Shown here piece after piece: positions 1 through 8,183 of a stretch of 64,000 bases of DNA. Under the pieces are notes generated by a model. That model was given only the letters and a program-made list of their open reading frames with translations, did not search any database and was not told the DNA's origin. Numbering within the stretch: the first letter of the stretch is position 1; each line of letters begins with the position of its first letter. The translations under genes and the position numbers were made by a program. The DNA is from DASRDR01 sp963812945 [NCBI: uncultured Candidatus Rokubacteria bacterium] (GTDB taxonomy: Bacteria; Methylomirabilota; Methylomirabilia; Rokubacteriales): the NCBI GenBank assembly GCA_963812945.1, contig CAWEXD010000003.1, forward strand, positions 310,001-374,000, given 5' to 3'.

Positions 1-438
1 GACGGTTCGCCCACCCGTCGCGCCCGCGAGCACGACGGCGGCGTCCAGCGCCAAGAGCGGCACCACCAGGTCGGCCCCCGGGCTCGCGTTCGCCAGGTTT
101 CCGCCGAGCGTCGCCTTGTTCCTCGTGAGGAAGTCGGCGAAGTCCCGGGCGGCCGCCCGGAGCGCGGGCAGGCGTGCCTCGACGAGCGGCGAGGCGAGCA
201 GCTCGCCGATGGTCACCCCACCACCGATCCGCGTCGCGCCGTCGTCGGCCGCGATCCCAGCCAGCTCTCCGAGATCGGCGACGTCGACCAGCATCGGCGC
301 CTGGCGACGCCGCTCGCGCAGGTCGACCAGGAGGTCGGTGCCCCCGGCGAGAGCCTGCGCGGCGGGGTTCTCCGCAAGGAGCGTCGTCGCTTGGAGGAGC
401 GACGTCGCCCGCCGGTACTCGAAGGGCGGCAGGAGCAC
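1..438 (-). CDS. CO dehydrogenase-type FAD-binding medium subunit, 5' part (partial)
   Basis: N-terminal 146 codons of a molybdopterin dehydrogenase FAD-binding subunit (CoxM/CutM/XdhB family). The reading starts at GTG 436-438 with LLPPFEYRRA and runs off the window edge. ALAGGTDLL and ATLGGNLANASPGADL match the two FAD-binding signatures of this family (AGG and T-GGN-A--D). Partners would be a CoxL-type molybdenum subunit and a CoxS 2Fe-2S subunit, expected beyond base 1. It begins 2 bp after the repeat protein gene, so it is the last visible gene of the minus-strand operon. The true substrate (CO, an aldehyde, nicotinate or another) cannot be told from this subunit. Confidence 0.85.
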   Translation of the reverse strand, partial: MLLPPFEYRRATSLLQATTLLAENPAAQALAGGTDLLVDLRERRRQAPMLVDVADLGELAGIAADDGATRIGGGVTIGELLASPLVEARLPALRAAARDFADFLTRNKATLGGNLANASPGADLVVPLLALDAAVVLAGATGGRTV

Positions 439-440
439 CG

Positions 441-1097
441 CTAGTCGGCCAGGATGATGATCGGGAAGTCGATCGGCCCCTCGCTCGTGATGATCACCGA
501 CTGCAGGTCTCCGCCCGCGGCGGCCTGGCGCGTCACGGGAAAGGGCACGATCACGGCGGGCCCGTCCGCCCGCGGCGCCGACGGCCCACTCCCCGGGTTC
601 ACGCCGACTCTCGAGCCGGGCGGCGCGAAGCCCCGGACTCCCGTCGTGTCCCGCACCGTCACCTGCGTCGTGCCCGGCGGGAGCCCGGCCGGCACGGACC
701 CCGAGTATCCCCGGATCCCCGTCGTGTCCCGCACCGTCACCTGCGTCGTGCCCGGCGGGAGTCCGCTCGGCACGGACCCCGAGTATCCCCGGATCCCCGT
801 CGTGTCCCGCACCGTCACCTGCGTCGCGCCCGGCGGGAGCCCGGTCGGCACGGACCCCGAGTATCCCCGGATCCCCGTCGTGTCCCGCACCGTCACCTGC
901 GTCTGGGTCACGCCGGACTGGGGAGACGAGGTGCGGGTCGTCACCTGGACCGACGTCCGAGCGGGGGCCGCCCCGAGGCTCGGCTGCCGGACGATGATCG
1001 GCACCACGACGCGCGTCTGGCCGGACGCGGAGATCACCGACACCCCCGCGAGCCCCAGACCCATGACGACGCTCAGCACGGCCGTCTCTCGCTTCAT
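441..1097 (-). CDS. secreted protein with 26-residue tandem repeats
   Basis: 218 aa. Residues 1-26 form an export signal (MKRE, then a hydrophobic stretch VLSVVMGLGLAGVSV, SASGQ). Residues about 66-155 are three full and one partial copies of a 26-residue unit of the type TQVTVRDTTGIRGYSGSVP followed by GLPPGT. The C-terminal part is Pro/Gly-rich and ends IIILAD. No enzymatic motif is visible and I do not recognise the family. ATG 1095-1097 overlaps the stop of the upstream ThiS-like gene (ATGA), and the FAD-subunit gene starts 2 bp downstream, so it is translated with cytoplasmic redox genes despite being exported. A long antisense frame covers it, but the signal peptide and the protein-level repeat argue for this strand. 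Confidence 0.7.
   Translation of the reverse strand: MKRETAVLSVVMGLGLAGVSVISASGQTRVVVPIIVRQPSLGAAPARTSVQVTTRTSSPQSGVTQTQVTVRDTTGIRGYSGSVPTGLPPGATQVTVRDTTGIRGYSGSVPSGLPPGTTQVTVRDTTGIRGYSGSVPAGLPPGTTQVTVRDTTGVRGFAPPGSRVGVNPGSGPSAPRADGPAVIVPFPVTRQAAAGGDLQSVIITSEGPIDFPIIILAD
634..902 (-). repeat. 78-bp tandem repeat, about 3.4 copies
   Basis: The motif ccgtcgtgtcccgcaccgtc (plus strand) begins at 641, 719, 797 and 875, an exact 78-bp period. Units differ by only a few bases (for example gccggc versus gctcgg). The period is a multiple of three and stays in frame in the secreted protein, one unit per 26 residues. Confidence 0.9.
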
Positions 1098-1336
1098 GAC
1101 CGTTCCTCCGATCCGCCTTGAATGGACGGGATCAGGATCACCTCGTCCCCGTCACGGAGCACGGTGCCATCGGCGGCCGACTCGCCGTTGACCGCCGCGT
1201 GGAGCTCCAGCGCCGACATGCCCAGCCGTCTGAGCGCCTCGAACACGGTCGCCCCCGGCGGCAGCTCGAGCGCGAAGGTATCGCGGCCGTCCGCCGCCCG
1301 CGCGAGCCCGAACACGTACTTCACGGTCACGACCAC
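1094..1336 (-). CDS. ThiS/MoaD-like ubiquitin-fold small protein
   Basis: 80 aa from GTG 1334-1336, with a GAGGG purine stretch 11 bp upstream; GTG 1322-1324 is an alternative. KYVFGLARAADGRD, LPPGATVFEALRRLGM and LRDGDEVILIPSIQGG follow the beta-grasp pattern of MoaD/ThiS. MoaD and ThiS end in Gly-Gly to carry a thiocarboxylate. Here IQGG is followed by SEERS, so activation would need trimming, or the protein may only be structural. Position next to a molybdenum-hydroxylase subunit suggests a role in cofactor sulfur supply, which is an inference. The stop overlaps the next start by 4 bp. Confidence 0.65.
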   Translation of the reverse strand: MVVTVKYVFGLARAADGRDTFALELPPGATVFEALRRLGMSALELHAAVNGESAADGTVLRDGDEVILIPSIQGGSEERS

Positions 1337-1358
1337 GCCGTCGATTGCCCTCGTCCCC

Positions 1359-1847
1359 TCACCGGCGAGCGCGCCGGCTTTTCCGGGCGGCGCCGCGCGC
1401 CTTCCGAGCCGGCGAGCGCCGGGCCCGGGCCGCGGGCCGGCCGGGGCGCACGGCGATGGCCTCGACCTCGAGGAGCAGCTCGGGCCGGGCCAGCTCCTGC
1501 ACCACGACACCCGTGTTCGCCGGGTAGACACCATCAGGAAAGAGCGCCGGGTACTCGGCCTTGCGCCACGCGGCGAACGGCGCCCAGTCCTCGCTGCGCA
1601 CGAGGAAGGTCGTGAACTTCACGACGTCGCGGAGCGTGCAGCCCGCCTCCGCGAGGACCGCGGCGAGATTGCGGTACACCTGGCTCGCCTGCGCCTTGAG
1701 GTCGCCGACTCCCACGATCCGGCCGTCGGCGTCGATGGCCACCTGGCCCGCGACGAACACGAGGCCGGCCGGGGCCGTGAGGAATCCGGCCGAGTACATG
1801 CCGATGGGCTTCCCGTCTCCCGTGGGCGTCAGCACCGTCCGTCCCAT
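1359..1847 (-). CDS. RidA family (YjgF/YER057c/UK114) protein with basic C-terminal tail
   Basis: 162 aa. RidA enzymes hydrolyse reactive enamines/imines released by PLP enzymes. The core spans residues 1-133: YSAGFLTAPAGLVFVAGQVA, FTTFLVRSEDW, and VVVQELARPELLLEVEAIAV, which carries the family's conserved arginine (ARPELL). The remaining ~30 residues are an Arg/Ala/Lys-rich tail (RRSPARKARGAARKSRRARR) absent from the usual 125-130 aa proteins. It lies 33 bp after a paralogue with a similar tail and 22 bp before the ThiS-like gene, in the operon read from 8143-8172. The substrate is unknown. Confidence 0.9.
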   Translation of the reverse strand: MGRTVLTPTGDGKPIGMYSAGFLTAPAGLVFVAGQVAIDADGRIVGVGDLKAQASQVYRNLAAVLAEAGCTLRDVVKFTTFLVRSEDWAPFAAWRKAEYPALFPDGVYPANTGVVVQELARPELLLEVEAIAVRPGRPAARARRSPARKARGAARKSRRARR

Positions 1848-1880
1848 GTTGCCCTCCTGAGATTCCTCTCGCGTGCCCGG

Positions 1881-2348
1881 TCAGGTCCGCCGCCGGCGCG
1901 TCGGGCGGCGGGCTCGACCCCCCGCGCGCACCCGCCGGCGGGTCCGCGCCACCGGGATGGCCGCAATCGCCCGGATCTCCACCAAGAGCTCCGGGCGCGC
2001 GAGCGCCTGGACCACGATGTAGGACTGCGCCGGCAACGGGTCGGTGAAGTACTCCTGCGCGACGCGCCCGGCGGGCCCCATGAGCTCCACGCTGGTCGCG
2101 TACACGGTCATCTCCACGACGTGCTCCAGGTCGCCGCCCGCCTGCCGGAGGAGGGTGCGAATGTTCTCGATCGCCTGGCGTGTCTGGGCGGCCGGATCGC
2201 CGACGCCGACGAGCTGACGATCAGACCCGTGCCGATCGAAGGCCACCTGCCCGGCCAGGAAAACGAACCGCGCCGGCCCGTCGACCACCGTGCCGTGCGA
2301 GAAGGGCCAGACATGCGGCGCTTGCTTCGTGAGGGCGGTGCGCTTCAT
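1881..2348 (-). CDS. RidA family protein, second paralogue, basic tail
   Basis: 155 aa. Core motifs are PARFVFLAGQVAFD, GDLEHVVEMTVY and SYIVVQALARPELLVEIRAI. The last ~25 residues are arginine-rich (TRRRVRAGGRARRPTRRRRT). It diverges clearly from the downstream paralogue in the N-terminal half, so this is an old duplication or separate recruitment rather than a recent copy. The start ATG follows the SDR stop by 19 bp. It probably removes reactive imines or enamines produced by the same pathway as HyuA/HyuB and the SDR, which is an inference from the operon. Confidence 0.88.
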   Translation of the reverse strand: MKRTALTKQAPHVWPFSHGTVVDGPARFVFLAGQVAFDRHGSDRQLVGVGDPAAQTRQAIENIRTLLRQAGGDLEHVVEMTVYATSVELMGPAGRVAQEYFTDPLPAQSYIVVQALARPELLVEIRAIAAIPVARTRRRVRAGGRARRPTRRRRT

Positions 2349-2367
2349 CTCGTCCTTGGCCGGTCCG

Positions 2368-3147
2368 CTAGACGTCCCAGCCGCCGTCGACCGTCAGGCA
2401 CTGTCCCGTCATGTTACGCGACTCCTCACTGGAGAGGAACAGCACCGCGTTGGCGACGTCCTCGGCCGTGGTGACGCGGCGGAGCGCCATCTCCTGCACG
2501 TATTCCTCGTAGACCTGCTCCGGCGTCCACCCGCGCTTCTTCGCCTTCTCGCGGCAGAGCCGGTCCATGCGCTCCCCCGCCACGATCCCGGGCGCGACGC
2601 AGTTGACGTTGATCCCGTGGGGGCCGACCTCGAGCGCCACCGTCCGCGTGAACCCGCGCACGGCCCACTTGGACGACGAGTAGGCCGCGCGGAGCTTGTA
2701 GCCGCGGAGCCCCGAGGTCCCGGCGATGTTGACGATCTTCCCCCGGCCCTGGCGGAGCATCACCGGAACGACGTGCTTGGTCGGGAGGAAGGTCCCGCGC
2801 AGGTTGATCGCCAGGAGGTCGTCCCAGTCCCCCGCCCGGATCTCGTGGACGGGCGTCTCGACCGGGCCGGTGCCCCCCGCGCAGTTCACGAGGACGTCGA
2901 TGCGTCCGAAGGTCTCGACTGCGGTCCGGACCATGGCCTCGACCTGCGCCTCGTCGCGCACGTCGGCGGAGACGACGAGGGTCCGCCGCCCGAGCGCCCG
3001 CACCTCGGCGGCCACCGCTTCCAGCGGCGCGGCGGTGCGCGCCGCGAGGGCCAGGTCCGCCCCCTCCCCCGCGAGGCGGAGCGAGATGGCCCGGCCCATG
3101 CCCTTCGCCGCGCCCGTCACGATCGCGGTCTGGCCCGCGAGCCTCAT
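2368..3147 (-). CDS. short-chain dehydrogenase/reductase (SDR, FabG-like)
   Basis: 259 aa, a typical classical SDR length. TGAAKGMGRAI (residues 11-21) is the dinucleotide-binding TGxxxGxG motif, NCAGG the structural NAG-type motif, and AYSSSK the catalytic YxxxK. The C-terminus TGQCLTVDGGWDV is the usual SDR end. The cofactor is probably NAD(P)H and the substrate unknown. The ATG overlaps the HyuB stop (ATGA, 3144-3147), so it is coupled to the hydantoinase genes and may oxidise or reduce a product of that pathway. Confidence 0.93.
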   Translation of the reverse strand: MRLAGQTAIVTGAAKGMGRAISLRLAGEGADLALAARTAAPLEAVAAEVRALGRRTLVVSADVRDEAQVEAMVRTAVETFGRIDVLVNCAGGTGPVETPVHEIRAGDWDDLLAINLRGTFLPTKHVVPVMLRQGRGKIVNIAGTSGLRGYKLRAAYSSSKWAVRGFTRTVALEVGPHGINVNCVAPGIVAGERMDRLCREKAKKRGWTPEQVYEEYVQEMALRRVTTAEDVANAVLFLSSEESRNMTGQCLTVDGGWDV

Positions 3148-4769
3148 GCGTAGCCCTCGAGACGGTCGCGGGCCAGGAGCTCCGGGGAGCGAGCGGCCGG
3201 ATCGCCGTAACCGCCCCCCCCGCACGTGTCGATCACGACCACGTCGCCCGACCGGAGACGCACGGTCTCCTTCCCCTTGACGTCCTGCGACATTCCGTCC
3301 CGCTCGAGCGTGACGCGGTATGGCGCGCCGGCTTCGCCGCCGAACGCGCCCCACGGCGGGACGACCCGGCGCTCGAGCATGGTCGTGAGCGTCGCGTCCG
3401 CGAGAACCCGATAGGCGCGCGTGAAGCCGCATCCGCCCCGATGCGCGCCCGCGCCCCCGCTCCCCGGCCGGAGCGCCTGGCGAAGGATCTCCACCGGGTA
3501 CTCGGTCTCCACCACTTCCACCGGCGTGTTCATGACGTTGGACATGTGGACCCGCATGGCGTGGCCGCCGTCCCGCGCGGCGCCGGCGCCCTCCCCACCC
3601 CCGTGGACCTCGTAGAGGATCCGCCACCGCCCGTCCTGGCGGGTGCCGAAGATGAGCAGCCCCGCCGTGGTCGGGCCGCCGGCCGTGATGCGCTCCGGAA
3701 CGGCCTGGGCCAGCGCCTTGTAGCAGGCGTCCACGACCCGCTGGGATGTCTCGTGATTGCCGCCGACGACCGGGGCGGACGGAGGCGGGCTCAGGATCGT
3801 GTCCGGGGGGATGTGCACCGTGATCGGGCGATAGCAGCCGTCGTTGGCCGGAACGTCGGGAGCCACGAGCGACTTCATGCTGTAGTAGACCGCGGAGCAG
3901 GTGACGTACGGCGTCGCGTTCACCGGGCCCTTCACGGCGGGGCCGGTGCCGGTGAAGTCGAACGTGGCGCGGCCGCCCCGGACGGTGACGGTCACGCGGA
4001 CCGGGATCGGCCGGTCCTCGTGGCCGTCGTCGTCGACCCAGTCCTCGCCCGCGTAGACGCCCTCGGGGATCTCGCGGATCGCGGCCCGCATCAGGGCTTC
4101 CGACTCGGCCCGGTAGCGGTCGAAGCAGCCGAGAATCGTGGGCGGGCCGTGGCGGTCGAAGAGCTCCCCCAGGCGCCGGGCCCCGACCTCGACGGCGGAG
4201 TACATCGCCCGGCAGTCCCCCTCGCGCTCGTCGGGGCCGCGGACATTCGCCATGATGAGGTCCAGGGCGCGTGTCGGACCCTTCCGGTCGAAGACCTTGA
4301 TCGGCGCGATCCGGAGCCCCTCCTGGATGGCCTCGTCCGCCCACGGCACGTACGAGCCGGGGACCGCGCCGCCGATGTCGGCCCAGTGGGCGAGGTTGAT
4401 GGCGAAGGCGACCAGGCGCCCGCCGGCGAACACCGGGCGGATCGCCTTCACGTCCGGCAGGTGGTTGCCGCCGACCTCGGGCAGGTTCAGGTACCACACG
4501 TCCCCGTCGCGGAGCTCGCGTCGCGGCACCCGCCGGAGAAACTCCTTCACCGTGAAGCCCATGACGCCCAGGTGGATGGGGATGTCCCGCCCCTGGGCGA
4601 TCAGCCGGCCGCGGGCATCGGTGAGCGCGCTCGACAGGTCGCCGGCCTCCTTGAGGAGCGGGGAGCGCGCCGAGCGCATGATGATGAGGCTCATCTCCTC
4701 CGCGATCGCGTAGATCGCGTGGCGCACCACTTCCAGCGTGACGGGATTGAGACCGGGACGGGGACCCAT
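3144..4769 (-). CDS. hydantoinase B / 5-oxoprolinase-type subunit
   Basis: 541 aa, the usual HyuB length. It covers the full Hydantoinase_B domain: NPVTLEVVRHAIYAIAEEM near the start, then AGDLSSALTDARGRLIAQG, GDVWYLNLPEVGGNHLPDVK, DFTGTGPAVKGPVNATP and the Gly-rich end TCGGGGYGDP. HyuA and HyuB together hydrolyse hydantoins or 5-oxo-L-proline using ATP; the family also includes acetone carboxylase-like enzymes. The start lies 8 bp after the HyuA stop. Which lactam or ketone is used cannot be told from sequence. Confidence 0.93.
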   Translation of the reverse strand: MGPRPGLNPVTLEVVRHAIYAIAEEMSLIIMRSARSPLLKEAGDLSSALTDARGRLIAQGRDIPIHLGVMGFTVKEFLRRVPRRELRDGDVWYLNLPEVGGNHLPDVKAIRPVFAGGRLVAFAINLAHWADIGGAVPGSYVPWADEAIQEGLRIAPIKVFDRKGPTRALDLIMANVRGPDEREGDCRAMYSAVEVGARRLGELFDRHGPPTILGCFDRYRAESEALMRAAIREIPEGVYAGEDWVDDDGHEDRPIPVRVTVTVRGGRATFDFTGTGPAVKGPVNATPYVTCSAVYYSMKSLVAPDVPANDGCYRPITVHIPPDTILSPPPSAPVVGGNHETSQRVVDACYKALAQAVPERITAGGPTTAGLLIFGTRQDGRWRILYEVHGGGEGAGAARDGGHAMRVHMSNVMNTPVEVVETEYPVEILRQALRPGSGGAGAHRGGCGFTRAYRVLADATLTTMLERRVVPPWGAFGGEAGAPYRVTLERDGMSQDVKGKETVRLRSGDVVVIDTCGGGGYGDPAARSPELLARDRLEGYA

Positions 4770-4777
4770 GGCCGGCC

Positions 4778-6799
4778 TCAGGCGGGCGGGCGCAGGGTCG
4801 CCTGGTCCACGTCGGCTCCCATCCACAGGTTGCCGGCGCGGTCGAGGAGACCGGTCTGGCCCGGATAGACGAGCGTCGTCGCCCACGGGTCCTCGATGAG
4901 GGCCGGGCCCTTGATCGGGTGCTCGGGCGGCAGGTCCGCGCGCCGGTACACCGGGAGGGTCGTGGGGCCCGTCTCGGGGAAGTAGGCCTCGTGCTCCGCG
5001 AACGGCTGGCCGTGGCCGCCCGCGGGCCACTCGGGGAGGCGCGCCTCGGTGGCCTCGACCCCGGCGCGGATCCGGAGGTTCACGCACTCCACCGCGTCCT
5101 CCGTCGAATAGGCATAGAGCCGGCGGTGGAGGGCATGGAAGCTCCGGCGGAGCCCGTCGAGGTCCCCGGTCCACGGCACCTCCAGCTCGTAGTTCTGGCC
5201 GACGTAGCGGACGTCGACGCTCGCCTGCATCTCGATGGCGTCCGGCCGGTGGCCCTCGGCGAGGAGCGGGGCGCGCACCCCCGCCGCGAGCGGCGCGAAC
5301 CGGGCGTCGAGCTCGGCCGCGGTCAGCCCGTCGAGCGGCCGCCGGAAGGTCTGGACGTGATCGTAGGCCACCCCGGCCACGACGCAGCCCAGCGCCGAGA
5401 ACACGCCCGCGTGCGCGGGGACGACCACCCGGGGCATGCCGAGCTCCTGGGCCAGGCGGCCAGCGTGGAGCGGCCCGGCCCCGCCGTACGCGATCAGCGT
5501 GAAGTCCCGGAGGTCGCGACCGCGCTGGACCGAAATGAGCCGGATGGCCCGCCGCATGGCGGCGTTCGCCACCTCGAGAATCCCCGCTGCCGCCTCGGGA
5601 AGCCCGAGGGCGAGCGCCTGGGCTACCGGCTCGACCGCCGCGCGAGCGCGGGCCCCGTCGACGCGGATCGCCTCGCCGAGCAAGGCGTCGGCCCGGAGGG
5701 TGCCCGCCACGGCGTGCGCGTCGGTGACGGTGGCGGCCGTGCCCCCGAGGCCGTAGCACGCGGGCCCGGGCCGGGCGCCCGCGCTTTCGGGCCCGACCCG
5801 GAGCGCCGAGCCGTCGGCGCGGGCGAGCGACCCTCCGCCGGCGCCGATCGATTCGACGCCGACCGAGGGCAGCCGCACGGGTTGCCCGCCGAGCCGGCGC
5901 TGGGACAGGTTCTCGGCCCGGCCATCGGCGATCAGGCAGACGTCCGTGGTCGTCCCGCCCATGTCGAAGGCGATGGCGTTCCGGAGACCGGCCGCCCGCG
6001 CGAGGAACCGGGACGCCGCGACGCCGCCGGCGGGGCCGGAGATGGCCATGGCGAGCGGCCGCCGGCGCGCGACCGTCGCCGACATCATGGCGCCGCTCGA
6101 CTGGAGAAGATGCAGCGTCGCCCCGATACCCGCGCGGGCGAGCGAGGCCTCGAGGTCGGCGAGATAGCGGTCCGCGATCGGCATCACCGCCGCGTTCAGC
6201 GCCGTCGTCGAGGTCCGCTCGTACTCGCGAAACTCGGCGTTGATCTCGTGGGAGACGGAGACGAAGGGGACGTGCCCCTCGAGGGCCGCGCGGAGGCGCG
6301 CCTCGTGCGCCGGATGCGCGTAGGCATGGAGGAGACAAACGGCCACCGCCTCCACCCCGCTGTCCCGCAGCGCCGCGGCCAGCGCGGGCAGCTCGTCATC
6401 CGCGAGAGGCACCGTGACCCGGCCGTCGGCGAGGACTCGCTCCGTCACTTCGAACCGGAGGTGGCGGGGCACGAGCGGCGCCACCCGGGGCGCGATGTCG
6501 AGCCGGTAGAGCTCCTGGCGACTCTGCCGGGCGATCTCCAGCACGTCCCGGAAGCCCCGCGTCGTAACGAGCGCGGTACGGGCGTGCCGGCCCTCGACGA
6601 TGGCGTTGGTGACGATCGTCGTCCCGTGCGCGATCGAGCTCGCGTCGGGAGCCAGCGCCTGGAGACCGGCGAGCACACCGCGAGCCGGAGCGTCGGGCGT
6701 CGTGAGAACCTTGCGCGAGCGGACCGCCCCCGTCCCGGGCTCGACAGCGACGAGATCGGTGAACGTCCCGCCGACGTCGATCCCGACGCGGACGCTCAC
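4778..6799 (-). CDS. hydantoinase A / 5-oxoprolinase-type ATPase subunit
   Basis: 673 aa. GTG 6797-6799 starts VSVRVGIDVGGTFTDLVAV, the ASKHA-fold phosphate-binding motif; FDMGGTTTDVCLI is the second, near the middle. GAGGGSLARAD, GPACYGLGGTAATVTDA and YGGAGPLHA are conserved blocks of HyuA. This subunit binds ATP and phosphorylates the substrate carbonyl, while HyuB completes ring opening. The solute-binding protein stops 14 bp upstream, so binding protein and enzyme are cotranscribed. This is consistent with uptake and hydrolysis of a lactam, hydantoin or similar compound. Confidence 0.93.
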   Translation of the reverse strand: MSVRVGIDVGGTFTDLVAVEPGTGAVRSRKVLTTPDAPARGVLAGLQALAPDASSIAHGTTIVTNAIVEGRHARTALVTTRGFRDVLEIARQSRQELYRLDIAPRVAPLVPRHLRFEVTERVLADGRVTVPLADDELPALAAALRDSGVEAVAVCLLHAYAHPAHEARLRAALEGHVPFVSVSHEINAEFREYERTSTTALNAAVMPIADRYLADLEASLARAGIGATLHLLQSSGAMMSATVARRRPLAMAISGPAGGVAASRFLARAAGLRNAIAFDMGGTTTDVCLIADGRAENLSQRRLGGQPVRLPSVGVESIGAGGGSLARADGSALRVGPESAGARPGPACYGLGGTAATVTDAHAVAGTLRADALLGEAIRVDGARARAAVEPVAQALALGLPEAAAGILEVANAAMRRAIRLISVQRGRDLRDFTLIAYGGAGPLHAGRLAQELGMPRVVVPAHAGVFSALGCVVAGVAYDHVQTFRRPLDGLTAAELDARFAPLAAGVRAPLLAEGHRPDAIEMQASVDVRYVGQNYELEVPWTGDLDGLRRSFHALHRRLYAYSTEDAVECVNLRIRAGVEATEARLPEWPAGGHGQPFAEHEAYFPETGPTTLPVYRRADLPPEHPIKGPALIEDPWATTLVYPGQTGLLDRAGNLWMGADVDQATLRPPA

Positions 6800-6813
6800 G
6801 GTGGGCCCGAGAT

Positions 6814-8088
6814 CTACTTCCGCTCCGACCACCTCGGGATCGGGTAGAGGACGTCGCGCGCCGCCACCTCGAACGGCCAGACCGTCCAGTACTTGCCGCC
6901 CTGGAGCTGGACGATGATCGCGCGCACGCCCGTGTTCTGGCCCGTCTCGTCGAACTTGACGCCGGTCCAGGGCACGAGGAGGTCCGCCCCCTTGACGTCG
7001 GTCTTCGTGAGGGCCACCCGGATCGCCTCCGGCTCGGTCGAGCCGGCGCGGTTGATCGCGTCCACCAGGGTGGTGATGCCCGTGAACGCGCGGGCCGGGA
7101 AGTCGTAGAGATCCTTGCCCGCGCGCGCCTTGTAGGGTGGGTTCAGCGCCTTCGCCACCGGGTTCTTCTCGACCAGGTCCGGGGCGAACGGCGAGCGCGA
7201 CAGGTAGCCCTCGGAGTCCTTGCCCGTGGCCTCGATGAACTTCGGGTCGATGTGCCCGGCGTTCTGCGCCAGGATCATCTTCGGATTCCAGTCCAGCTCC
7301 CGGGTCGTCCGCGTGAAGAGGATGGCGTCGGACTGATAGGAGGTGGGGAACCAGACGTCGGGATTCGCGGCCTTGAGCTTCTGCACCTCGGCGGTCAGGG
7401 TCGTGCTGTTCGCCCGGTAGGCGAAGTCGGCCACGATCTTGTAGCCCACCTTCTGCGCGAGGGCGCGCTGCGTCTTGGCCGAGTCGGTCCCGAAGAGGGT
7501 GTCCTCGTTGGAGATGGCGATCGTCTCGATCTTGACGCTCCGCTTCTTCTGGAAGTCCGCCAGGAAGTCGAACATCGCCTGCGTGAAGTGCTCGTCGTGG
7601 GGCGAGGACCGGAAGAACCACTTGAACCCGCGCCGCGTGAGCATCGGCGAGCTCGACTCGGAATTGAAGTGCGGGATGCCGAAGCGCTCCGCGACCTGGC
7701 TGGTCGTCGCGGTCACGCCCGATTGCCACGCGCCCACGAGGGCGTGCACCTTCTCCTGGGTGATGAGGCGCTCGGCCTCCGCCTGGCCGATGTCGGGCTT
7801 CCCCTGATGATCCGCGAAGACCAGGCGGAGCCGCGCGCCGCCGGGGATGCCGGGCAAGCCCTTCAGCTGCTGGTAGAACGCGCCGGGGATCATGGGCTCC
7901 TTGCCGTTGACCATGTCGGCGAAGAGCTCGTAGACGTGCTTCTCGTCGACGCCGGCCGACGCGGTCGGCCCGCTCAAGGGGTAGATGAGCCCGATCACGA
8001 CTTCCTTCGGCTGGGCACTGGCCGGCGCGAATGGGAGCGTGAGGGCGAGGGCGATCGCGAGAAAGAGGGGCATGAGTCGAGTCCGCAT
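6814..8088 (-). CDS. branched-chain-amino-acid-type ABC substrate-binding protein (LivK-like)
   Basis: 424 aa. The signal peptide is MRTRLMPLFLAIALALTL through PASAQ. The mature protein begins KEVVIGLIYPLSGPTASAG, the typical type-1 periplasmic binding fold start. ALVGAWQSGVTATTSQVAE and PHFNSESSSPMLTRRG are the usual ligand-cleft region. The start has an excellent Shine-Dalgarno GAAGGAGG. A strong sigma-70 promoter lies at 8143-8172, so this is the first gene of the operon. No permease or ATPase genes are next to it, so it must use a transporter encoded elsewhere. The operon partners suggest a lactam/hydantoin or amino-acid-like ligand. Confidence 0.92.
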   Translation of the reverse strand: MRTRLMPLFLAIALALTLPFAPASAQPKEVVIGLIYPLSGPTASAGVDEKHVYELFADMVNGKEPMIPGAFYQQLKGLPGIPGGARLRLVFADHQGKPDIGQAEAERLITQEKVHALVGAWQSGVTATTSQVAERFGIPHFNSESSSPMLTRRGFKWFFRSSPHDEHFTQAMFDFLADFQKKRSVKIETIAISNEDTLFGTDSAKTQRALAQKVGYKIVADFAYRANSTTLTAEVQKLKAANPDVWFPTSYQSDAILFTRTTRELDWNPKMILAQNAGHIDPKFIEATGKDSEGYLSRSPFAPDLVEKNPVAKALNPPYKARAGKDLYDFPARAFTGITTLVDAINRAGSTEPEAIRVALTKTDVKGADLLVPWTGVKFDETGQNTGVRAIIVQLQGGKYWTVWPFEVAARDVLYPIPRWSERK

Positions 8089-8142
8089 GGCGCCTCCTTC
8101 GGAAGTCGGGGCACAGTCAGGGTGGTGGCCGGAATCGAGCGC

Positions 8143-8172
8143 ATCATACGGGGGCCGCGGAACGTGTGTCAA
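8143..8172 (-). promoter_or_regulatory. sigma-70 promoter of the binding protein-hydantoinase operon
   Basis: Reading the minus strand: TTGACA (8172-8167), an 18-bp spacer, then TATGAT (8148-8143). The predicted transcript start near 8136 leaves a leader of about 48 nt before ATG 8088. The -35 is a consensus match and the -10 differs at one position. Confidence 0.8.
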
Positions 8173-8183
8173 CGGCAGGCACG

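Noticed and set aside
634-902. Possible CRISPR array
   Set aside because: The units are contiguous 78-bp tandem copies without unique spacers and they code in frame.
454-1191. Long plus-strand frame over the tandem repeat
   Set aside because: The minus strand has a signal peptide and operon overlaps; the plus frame has neither and no family match.
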